Positions 18,965 to 25,950 of a stretch of 64,000 nucleotides of DNA are shown here, one piece after another (positions within the stretch are counted from its first letter, which is position 1; each line of letters opens with the position of its first letter). The DNA lies in NCBI GenBank assembly GCA_943367715.1, contig CALRJY020000004.1, forward strand, positions 1-64,000, in the 5' to 3' direction. The notes beneath the pieces are model-generated. The model was not told the DNA's origin. It made no database searches and worked only from the letters and a program-made list of their open reading frames with translations. The position numbers and the translations under genes are program-made. The DNA is from JAEYXS01 sp943367715. GTDB taxonomy: Bacteria > Verrucomicrobiota > Verrucomicrobiia > Limisphaerales > JAEYXS01.

Positions 18965-18986
18965 GGGCATCGCTGCCGCGATGCCC
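18965..18986. repeat. Perfect nine-base hairpin
   Basis: GGGCATCGC (18965-18973), loop TGCC, GCGATGCCC (18978-18986). No T tract follows on either side, so it is more likely a small palindromic repeat than a terminator. Confidence 0.5.
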
Positions 18987-19284
18987 TGACCTCGTCCCCG
19001 CCTTTTAATGGTTCCATAAGGATCGTCACCTCCCTGCCAACGCAGGACATAACCATGCATACGTAAACGCAATGCACCATCATGCTTGATGACTTTGAGG
19101 ATTTCGGGGCTGATTAACCTCTGAAAGAGTCAACCACTCGTCCTCTCCTTTACCAGCAGCGAGCTGCCAGCTCTAAAATTAGTCTCACAAAACTCGCAAA
19201 CTTTCCATCAATATTTTCCAAAAATCCGGCTCCACTTCGCAACAAATTGAGACAGAAGAAATTACAACCGAAGATTTTTTCTGT

Positions 19285-19312
19285 GGAGCGCGGATTGTCT
19301 CAATCCGCAGCA
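19285..19312. repeat. GGAGC-hairpin-AGCA repeat, copy with AT-richer stem
   Basis: GGAGC (19285-19289), stem GCGGATTG (19290-19297), loop TCT, stem CAATCCGC (19301-19308), AGCA. The flanks and the loop match the copies at 25527, 34329 and 34462, but the stem sequence is different and still perfectly paired. Confidence 0.6.
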
Positions 19313-19440
19313 ACGTCCGATAACCATTCGACACCAATTTATCACTGCTCGTCCCGCCGAAACCCAACCGGTCCACGCCGCCCACTTTCTCCGCTTGCCC
19401 CGTGCCGCTAGGTCGGAGTTTCTCACCCTCAACTATCTGC

Positions 19441-19545
19441 TATCCCGGAGGGATTACAGCCTGTAGCCGGTGCGTTGAGCGAGGCACGAGCGACACCACC
19501 GGAACCATGGGTATTATCAAGTCCGCACCCCGGAGCGGGTGCCAG
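19441..19545. repeat. Multi-hairpin element, probable dispersed repeat
   Basis: Three palindromes in series: ATCCC-GGA-GGGAT (19442-19454), CCGGTG...CACCACCGG (about 19467-19501), and GCACCC-CGGAGC-GGGTGC (19525-19542). I recall similar blocks scattered through verrucomicrobial genomes, but only one copy is in this window. Confidence 0.4.
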
Positions 19546-19691
19546 ATGCCTCAGCCTTCTGGTCGACCGCCGCCGCCCCCTCCCAAAAAAATTCCCGTGC
19601 CAAACCCATCCCCCGTGTCCTACTTTCCAACCAAGAGTAAACCCAGCGCACTCGCTCCAAAAACAGGCCTGACCAAAACCGTTATCCATCC

Positions 19692-20057
19692 ATGAACCTC
19701 ACCACCACCATCACCCCATCCGACCGCAACTTGCTCGCGTGGCTGGTGCTCCTCATCGGCGCGCTTTTCACCGCCGCCGGACTGCTTGCTGTCTACCTTC
19801 AAGGCATGTTCTACGCGCAAGGATTCCCCGCTGCCATGACCTTCGGTGAAGCCCGCTCCGCCTTCACCTGGCCCACCGCCTTCACCACCCTTGGCAGCCT
19901 AGTTATCGCTTGGGCACTCTTGGCCAGCTCCCTCACCGCGACCTGGCCTCCCAAACACAGACTGGCCGCATTCATCTGCTTCGTCGTGCTTGTGCTCGTA
20001 GCCGCGACCATTTGCGGACATCTCGCAACAAACCGGATTGCGAACCTTCTAAACTGA
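19692..20057 (+). CDS. Small membrane protein, function unknown
   Basis: 121 residues with three hydrophobic segments at about 13-36, 57-79 and 90-109, and a short hydrophilic tail. I do not recognise the family. Codon use is in line with neighbouring real genes, and the hydrophobic pattern is too regular for chance. It sits alone between the hairpin-rich region and the next orphan gene. Confidence 0.5.
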   Translation: MNLTTTITPSDRNLLAWLVLLIGALFTAAGLLAVYLQGMFYAQGFPAAMTFGEARSAFTWPTAFTTLGSLVIAWALLASSLTATWPPKHRLAAFICFVVLVLVAATICGHLATNRIANLLN

Positions 20058-20165
20058 GCCTGAGCATCACCAACTACCACGCCCGCTTGACTTCCATCAC
20101 TCCTCAAGCCAGCTTTTCTCCGCCATGAGATTTCTCAGTTATCCAACACCAAGAAACTCTTTCGC

Positions 20166-20909
20166 ATGACCTCCACTCGACACAACCCCGCTTTCATATT
20201 GCAGGTACTGGACGACTGTTCCCGTAACTTCACTTTTCCCATGTTGGACAACGGCTACGTGTATTTAGCTGCCAGCAGGCTGTCGTTGTACCGCTCAGAC
20301 GACGATTGGGCCATCGTCATCGAAGTTTTTGGCTTCTCTCCCCGATCAGGCATACCAGATATCCATGTCCACACCTTTGGCAGCCGGCTCCACAACCGCA
20401 ATAAAGTCAAAGACTACGCCACTCCGAAGGCACACCAAACCTACCTTACCAACAACCCCAACAACGAATCACGCTTCTTTCACCCGATTGAGGAGGGAGC
20501 TTGGATGGACGAGGATGAGCCTGAGACTGTATCACCTGCTGGCACTGTCATTTTGAGGGGCACGCCCATCAACCTGCCCTCTGCTGAACAATATCTATCG
20601 GCAGGTATAGAATTTCAGGGAGAATGGCCCGCAATTTTCGAGCTGTGCCGTTACCTCGCCCATCACCATCGGGATCAGGTACTCGCCACCCCTTCTGAAA
20701 GACGCGTCAGTGTTCCACCGGAACTGAAGGAGATTCTTGTACTGGAAGACTGGCACCATCCTGACGTCTGCCCTGGAGAGCTTCCCAGTGAAACCGAAGC
20801 CTTTCGCGAATTGGCCGAAGTGCTCGCCACAGGTGACCTTTCTCGCTATCGCTCTGCCGAACCCACCAACACCCACTGGAGACATTGGCCCGAGGGCGGC
20901 ACACTATGA
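20166..20909 (+). CDS. Uncharacterised cytoplasmic protein (possibly DUF7003 family)
   Basis: 247 residues, no signal peptide or membrane segment. Conserved-looking blocks are 'VLDDCSRNFTFPMLDNGYVYLAASRLSLYRS', 'WAIVIEVFGFSPRSGIPDIHVHTFGSRL' and the end 'NTHWRHWPEGGTL'. I associate this pattern with a family named DUF7003, of unknown function and often found as an orphan beside other accessory genes; that name is from memory. The stop codon overlaps the first codon of the fabF remnant frame (ATGA at 20906-20909), so the 3' end abuts the duplicated DNA. Confidence 0.65.
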   Translation: MTSTRHNPAFILQVLDDCSRNFTFPMLDNGYVYLAASRLSLYRSDDDWAIVIEVFGFSPRSGIPDIHVHTFGSRLHNRNKVKDYATPKAHQTYLTNNPNNESRFFHPIEEGAWMDEDEPETVSPAGTVILRGTPINLPSAEQYLSAGIEFQGEWPAIFELCRYLAHHHRDQVLATPSERRVSVPPELKEILVLEDWHHPDVCPGELPSETEAFRELAEVLATGDLSRYRSAEPTNTHWRHWPEGGTL

Positions 20910-21013
20910 CGACACACGCCACGCGCGATATGAAGATCGACGCCATCCTGAACACCTCCTTCGGCTTCGGCGACCACAACGCCACCATCGCCGCCAAGAA
21001 GTTCGTAGGGTAA
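20906..21013 (+). pseudogene. Remnant of a second fabF 3' end
   Basis: The 28 codons from 20930 to the stop at 21013 differ from the last 28 codons of the intact fabF at 6 of 84 bases. The peptides agree at 24 of 27 residues, from MKIDAILN to the lysines before the end. Upstream similarity fades within about 20 bases, so more than 90 percent of the gene is absent. A frame of 35 codons opens at 20906 but would give only the tail of the enzyme, so this is a fragment and not a working gene. Confidence 0.8.
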
Positions 21014-21030
21014 TCAATTCCTCTTTCAAA

Positions 21031-21058
21031 AAGGCCGCGCAAACAGCGCGGCCTTTTT
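21031..21058 (+). terminator. Intrinsic terminator behind the fabF remnant
   Basis: Stem AAGGCCGCGC (21031-21040), loop AAACA, stem GCGCGGCCTT (21046-21055), then T residues. It is related to the fabF terminator at 16925, but the last stem base pairs changed together, so it is still selected or only recently copied. Confidence 0.75.
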
Positions 21059-21068
21059 CTTTTAGCCC

Positions 21069-21098
21069 GTAGCCGCCGAAGTGTTGAGGCGGAACTAA
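21069..21098. repeat. GTAGCCGCCGA-type dispersed repeat, first copy
   Basis: GTAGCCGCCGA followed by a variable stretch and GAGGCGGAACTAAC; the same string opens the repeat at 42909. It begins 11 bases after the fabF-remnant terminator. Confidence 0.55.
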
Positions 21099-21519
21099 CC
21101 TCCTCGCAAGAGTCCCGCCTTCAGGCGGCTTTTCAGGCGGCTTCCCCTCTTTCTCATTCTGAAGGCCGAACTTCCCTGATTAACCAGCAGGTTTGGGTCC
21201 GTTCTTTCAAAGATTGGCCGGTCAGCAATTCGGAGACAATAACCTCAAGTTAGTATTGTCTCAGCAAGCAGTCATCATGGCTGTCGTTCACCAATCAGTC
21301 GTGAATCCAAAAAGTAAATTTCCTCCCTCCTGTTTGCCTGTTTCACATCTTTGCAGGCTAAATCCTCATCTTCAACCGTCGCTGGACAAAAAAATGGGTG
21401 GCAAAACCCGTACTAACGACTTATTATCGGCTTAAGAGTGAAATCCAAACATTTAATCCAGCCATACTGGGTTAACCAGATTTCCGCCCTAATATCTGTT
21501 AATCAACAACTCAAGTGAT
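21099..21519. other. Gene-free stretch of about 420 bases
   Basis: An AT-richer segment with short GGCGGCTTTTCAGGCGGC-type direct repeats near 21126-21143. The only open frame (21193-21435) has no family resemblance and no start signal. Nothing else could be supported. Confidence 0.5.
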
Positions 21520-21888
21520 ATGTCATTTCTACCAGCAGTTCATCGCGAGATTGCCAGAAGACAGCCAAATGATCCCGTTCGACTTACACTTGAGTATATG
21601 CTTCAACACGCAGTCGGACAGCGAAACTCAGTACCTCTTCCGATAATCGTTGCGCATTTGCAGAACGTAGGAGCTAATATTACACCAACTGGATTCCAAC
21701 AGACTGTATTAGCGGCATCTCGAGGTGCAGATTATTTTATTGGTTCAGGCCGGCACGGTTACTATTTGATAGATACAATCAATGATGCCATTGAGATGCG
21801 TGATTTTTACGAGGTCCGTATCCAACGAGAACAACAAAACCTGAACAATCTGCGAAGACAAGCCAATCTGTCTGGTTGGAATATATAA
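21520..21888 (+). CDS. Orphan hypothetical protein
   Basis: 122 residues, probably cytoplasmic. The middle ('LPIIVAHLQNVGANITPTGFQQTVLAASRGADYFIGSGRHGYYLI') has the helix-helix-hairpin rhythm of a winged-helix domain, and the end is a charged helix rich in Gln and Asn. I do not recognise the family. Base composition is clearly richer in A and T than in the genes on either side, which suggests acquisition by transfer. Confidence 0.55.
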   Translation: MSFLPAVHREIARRQPNDPVRLTLEYMLQHAVGQRNSVPLPIIVAHLQNVGANITPTGFQQTVLAASRGADYFIGSGRHGYYLIDTINDAIEMRDFYEVRIQREQQNLNNLRRQANLSGWNI

Positions 21889-21943
21889 GGCTGTTCTGTC
21901 TTTGTTGACACAGATTTGATCGGGCCGGATTACTCATTGCCCC

Positions 21944-21958
21944 GCCGGTGCAACCGGC
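21944..21958. repeat. 15-base palindrome GCCGGTGCAACCGGC, first copy
   Basis: A perfect six-base stem around GCA lies just beyond the 3' end of mfd. An identical 15-mer occurs at 40576. Confidence 0.5.
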
Positions 21959-21963
21959 CCGGC

Positions 21964-24900
21964 CTATATCGCCAACAACAACTTCTTGATCTCATTCACC
22001 TTCGCCAGCGCCGCCTTCTTCACCAGGCGCGGAAACTTCCCGCCCAGCATGATGAAATCATTGTTCCGCGTGATCATCAGCTTGCCGTCCTTCGCCTCGA
22101 TAGCCGACACCTTCCGATCCATCGCCAGCAGCTTCAACTCCGTCACCCGCAGCAATAAGTCCATCGCATCTGGTAGCGGCCCAAAGCGATCTCGCAACTC
22201 CTTCCGCACCGCCTCCATCTCCGCACGCTCCGTCACCTGCGCGATCTTCCGATACATATCCACCCGCTGCTGCGATTCCGGGATGTAACTCAGCGGAATA
22301 CACGCCTGCGTCAGCCCCGGCCGCACGATCTCCACCACCTTCCCCTTCGCGCGCTTCTCGGTCTCTCCCTCATCAAACTCCTCATCCTCTACCCTGCTCG
22401 TCACCGCCTCCGCCTTCGGATTCGTATCCAAAAAGTCCAACCGCACCGGCACCTCCACCCGCGGCTTCACCTTCTCACCTTTGAGTGCCGACACACTTTG
22501 CTTCAGCAACTGGCAATACAGTTCAAACCCCACCGCCGTGATATGCCCGCTCTGTTGCGAGCCCAACAGATTACCTGCCCCGCGAATCTCCAAGTCTCGC
22601 ATCGCGATCTTAAACCCGCTGCCCAGCTTCGAGTACTGCTTGATCGCGCTCATCCGCTTCCGCGCATCCGTCAGCAGCGACGCATGCCGCGGGATCATCA
22701 GATACGCGTACGCCTGATGCTTGTAACGCCCCACGCGCCCGCGCAATTGATACAGCTCGCTCAAGCCAAACCGGTCCGCGCGATCGATGATGATCGTGTT
22801 CGCGTTCGGGATATCCAATCCGCTCTCGATGATCGTCGTGGAGAGCAGCACATCCGCCTCGCCATTCACGAACGCCGTCATCACCTCTTCCAGATCATCC
22901 GCATCCATCTGCCCGTTACCCACAACAATCCGCGCATCCGGCACCAGCGCGCGCAACTTCGTCGCCATCATGTCGATGGTGCTCACACGATTGTGCAGGA
23001 AGAACACCTGCCCATCCCGCTGCATCTCGCGCAAGATCGCATCGCGGATCAACCGCTCATCATACTGCGTCACCACCGTCTCCACCGGCAGCCGATCATG
23101 CGGCGCCGTCTCGATGGTGCTCATGTCCCGAGCGCCTGTAAGCGCGAGATGCAACGTGCGCGGGATCGGCGTCGCACTCAGCGTCAGCACATCCACCAGC
23201 TTGCGCATCAGCTTGAACTTCTCCTTGTGCATCACCCCGAAGCGCTGCTCCTCATCCACCACCACCAGCCCCAGGTCTTTGAAAACAATATCGTTCTGCA
23301 CCACTCGATGCGTCCCCACCACGATGTCCACCGCGCCACTGGCGAGGTCTTCGATCACCTTCGCCTGCTCGCGTTTTGTGCGGAAGCGCGAAAGCAATTC
23401 CACCTTCACCGGATAATCCGCCATGCGCTCACGGAACGTGCGATAATGCTGCTGCGCCAGCACCGTCGTCGGCACCATGATGGCCACCTGCTTGCCCGCC
23501 ATCACCGCCTTGAACGCCGCCCGGATCGCCACCTCCGTCTTGCCGAAACCCACGTCACCGCAGATCAGACGATCCATCGGCTTCGGCGCTTCCATATCCT
23601 TCTTCGCCGCATCGATCGCCTTCACCTGATCCACCGTCTCTTCATACAGGAACGATCCTTCAAACTCCCGTTGCCACGGCGTATCCGCACCGAAAGGATG
23701 TCCTGCGAGCGAATCCCGCGCCGCTTGAATGGAGAGCAACTCGCTCGCCAGATCGCGCACCGCATGTTCCGCGTGCTCCTTCGCCTTCGCCCAGCGATTC
23801 CCACCCAGCGTGTTCAATTGCGGCCGCGCCTTGCCCGCGCCCACATACTTGCCCACCAGATGCGCCTCCGTCACCGGCACGTAAAGCTTCGGCGGCGCTG
23901 AATCCGTCGCGCCCGGCGCATACTCGATCACCAGGCACTCCTGCATCACCTCCGGCGCTTTCTCCTCGCCCGGCTTGCGACGCGCGGTGCTCATCGCCAG
24001 CACTTGCAGCCCCAGATACTTGCCGATGCCGTGCTGCAGATGCACCACGTAGTCGCCATACTCCAGCTCCGTGAAATTGATCTCCATCGCCGAGCGCGCC
24101 ACCGTCGCGTGCTGCGTCTTCATGCGACGCGGCCTCTGCACCTTGTAGCGTCCGAAGATCTCCGCATCCGTCACCACCACCAGCTTCGCCTCATCGCTGA
24201 GGAACCCGCGCGACAACGCCCCCAGATCAATCGTCACGCCCTTCAAATCGCCTAAGCCGTACTCCGTCCAGATTTCTTTGAACCGCTGGCTCTCGCCATC
24301 GTTGTTGCACACCACATGCACGCCGTAACTCTGCCGCTGCCAGCGATGTAACTGCTGGAAGAACTCCCGCCGCTGCGCCTCCGCCACCTGCGTTTCCGGG
24401 GGGCGATCCCCCAGCGGCCGATACGTCTCCAAACTCTCCAACTCTAAGGTAACATGAGCAGCGTCTCCACTGAACGAAAGAGGCAGTTCGCCGAAGCACA
24501 CAACACTATAGGCCGCCCGCTGCAAGCGGGTCTCCCACTCGGCCATGTTCAGGAAGAACGGATTATCCGCGCCCAACTCCTTCACATAACTCTCGCCGTA
24601 CTGCTGCAACTCCGCCGGATTCGCCAGCAACACGATCGTATCCGCGGGCAATTGATCGAAGAACGTCGCGATGCACTCGGACACCTTCGCGCCATCCCGC
24701 ACCAGCCGCTTCATGATGCCCAGCTCGCCACCCGGCGGAAGCACAATCTCCGGAATCTCCTCCCGAGATATCTGTGTAGTGGGATCGAAGTAGCGCAACG
24801 ACTCCAGGTCATTGCCGAAGAATTCCAACCGCACCGGCCACGGACACGTCAGCGGGTACACATCCACGATGCCCCCGCGCAACGCGATCTCCCCGCGCTG

Positions 24901-25587
24901 CGTCACCTGCGCCTCCGGTTCGTAGCCCTGCTCCTCCAGCCACTCGATCAAGTCCAGCGGATCGATCGAATCCCCGCGCTTGAAAGCCCGCGTGCACTGC
25001 TCCAGTTGCGTCGCCGCCAAAGTCTTCTGCAACAACGCCGAGATATTCGTCATCACCACCGGCGCTTCCGTGCCCGCCCGATGCCGCCGCAACGCCACCA
25101 ACGTCTCCAGCCGGTCACTGATCACATCCGCATGCGGCAACTTCTCCTCATTCGGCAAAATCTCCCACGCTGGATAAAATAATGTGCGCCCCGTAGTCGC
25201 CCCCTCTTTCCCCTTCTTTCCTAAAGCCCAATTCTCGTAATCTTGCTGAAACTGCTCCTGCACCTTCAGCGACTCCGTCACCACCACCAATGTGCGATTC
25301 GGAAACTCCCGATGGATCATCGCCGCCACAAACGGCATCGCGGCCTCTGCCACGCCGGTAAGCGACAATGCGCCGCCCGACCCCACACGCTCACGCAGGC
25401 CCTGCGCGGCGGGAGTCTGGGCAACGGCGCCAATCGGATCGGCCACCGCACGGAACGACGCATCACGGTCAGCCAAGTGACCTGAAAAGTGCGTGCAGAA
25501 CCCCCTCCCGTCAAGCACCGCCCCATGGAGCGTGGCCGCCTCGGCCACAGCAATATCCGCCAACGAATCAGCATCCAAAACGCCCAT
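21964..25587 (-). CDS. mfd: Transcription-repair coupling factor Mfd
   Basis: About 1207 residues from the ATG at 25587, which has a GAGGGG 12 bases upstream. The frame is open to 25821, and a TTG at 25476 would give 1170 residues, closer to known Mfd proteins. Domains in order: UvrB-like N-terminal part (QRGEIALRGGIVDVYPL), RNA-polymerase interaction domain (ELEYGDYVVHLQHGIGKYLGL), helicase with Walker A 'ICGDVGFGKTEVAIRAAF' and DEEQ box 'VVDEEQRFGV', the TRG motif region, and the C-terminal regulatory domain. It removes stalled RNA polymerase and recruits UvrA. A hairpin repeat lies inside the first codons of this annotation, so the true start may be further downstream. Confidence 0.93.
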   Translation of the reverse strand: MGVLDADSLADIAVAEAATLHGAVLDGRGFCTHFSGHLADRDASFRAVADPIGAVAQTPAAQGLRERVGSGGALSLTGVAEAAMPFVAAMIHREFPNRTLVVVTESLKVQEQFQQDYENWALGKKGKEGATTGRTLFYPAWEILPNEEKLPHADVISDRLETLVALRRHRAGTEAPVVMTNISALLQKTLAATQLEQCTRAFKRGDSIDPLDLIEWLEEQGYEPEAQVTQRGEIALRGGIVDVYPLTCPWPVRLEFFGNDLESLRYFDPTTQISREEIPEIVLPPGGELGIMKRLVRDGAKVSECIATFFDQLPADTIVLLANPAELQQYGESYVKELGADNPFFLNMAEWETRLQRAAYSVVCFGELPLSFSGDAAHVTLELESLETYRPLGDRPPETQVAEAQRREFFQQLHRWQRQSYGVHVVCNNDGESQRFKEIWTEYGLGDLKGVTIDLGALSRGFLSDEAKLVVVTDAEIFGRYKVQRPRRMKTQHATVARSAMEINFTELEYGDYVVHLQHGIGKYLGLQVLAMSTARRKPGEEKAPEVMQECLVIEYAPGATDSAPPKLYVPVTEAHLVGKYVGAGKARPQLNTLGGNRWAKAKEHAEHAVRDLASELLSIQAARDSLAGHPFGADTPWQREFEGSFLYEETVDQVKAIDAAKKDMEAPKPMDRLICGDVGFGKTEVAIRAAFKAVMAGKQVAIMVPTTVLAQQHYRTFRERMADYPVKVELLSRFRTKREQAKVIEDLASGAVDIVVGTHRVVQNDIVFKDLGLVVVDEEQRFGVMHKEKFKLMRKLVDVLTLSATPIPRTLHLALTGARDMSTIETAPHDRLPVETVVTQYDERLIRDAILREMQRDGQVFFLHNRVSTIDMMATKLRALVPDARIVVGNGQMDADDLEEVMTAFVNGEADVLLSTTIIESGLDIPNANTIIIDRADRFGLSELYQLRGRVGRYKHQAYAYLMIPRHASLLTDARKRMSAIKQYSKLGSGFKIAMRDLEIRGAGNLLGSQQSGHITAVGFELYCQLLKQSVSALKGEKVKPRVEVPVRLDFLDTNPKAEAVTSRVEDEEFDEGETEKRAKGKVVEIVRPGLTQACIPLSYIPESQQRVDMYRKIAQVTERAEMEAVRKELRDRFGPLPDAMDLLLRVTELKLLAMDRKVSAIEAKDGKLMITRNNDFIMLGGKFPRLVKKAALAKVNEIKKLLLAI
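25527..25552. repeat. GGAGC-hairpin-AGCA repeat at the 5' end of mfd
   Basis: GGAGC, stem GTGGCCG, loop CCT, stem CGGCCAC, AGCA. It is the same 26-base element as at 34329 and 34462, with one or two loop changes. If mfd starts at 25587, the hairpin encodes VAEAATLHG near its N-terminus; if it starts at the TTG at 25476, it lies in the leader. Confidence 0.7.
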
Positions 25588-25950
25588 GACGGCACAATTC
25601 CCCTCTCGCTGTATCTCCTCCTCAGTTGAATAATCAGAAACCTTAGAAGCGATTACTCCGCATGGTGAAAACGTGTGAGAAAAACCGTCGAATCTTCCGC
25701 GTCCCCGCAGACTCCCCTGGCCTTCCTTCAGGCCGCTGCCGTTTTTGGCAGCCACTGGAACTACCTCCTCCATTGCGTTTACCATGACAGAACGCCGCCA
25801 TTTTGACAAATTTTTCTTCACATACGAAACTCCTTTTCCGCGAACAACTTCCGAAAAATCCTCACTCCTTCATGGGAATATTTTATCTCCAAAGCATGAT
25901 TTTCTTCCCTCAATCTGCGCGCTGAGCGAGTCGGCAAATCCTCCTATTTG

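Larger units (their letters stand above)
18201..19691. other. Gene-free, hairpin-rich region of about 1.5 kb
   Basis: No convincing gene was found. Open frames at 18743-19066 and 19402-19695 have unnatural composition and run through palindromes. The stretch holds a degenerate 9-bp tandem array (18276), a long foldable element (18558-18722), a perfect nine-base hairpin (18965), a GGAGC...AGCA hairpin (19285) and a multi-hairpin element (19441). It lies inside the segment bounded by fabF and the fabF remnant, so it may be the scar of past rearrangement. Confidence 0.6.

Noticed and set aside
18743..19066. Open frame of 107 codons
   Set aside because: It crosses a perfect hairpin, has no family resemblance, and its composition is unlike the coding genes here.
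19402..19695. Open frame of 97 codons
   Set aside because: It is explained by the three-hairpin element; Pro- and Ser-rich low-complexity translation.
22498..23901. Open frame of 467 codons antisense to mfd
   Set aside because: Arg/His-rich shadow of the GC-rich mfd gene, without any domain.
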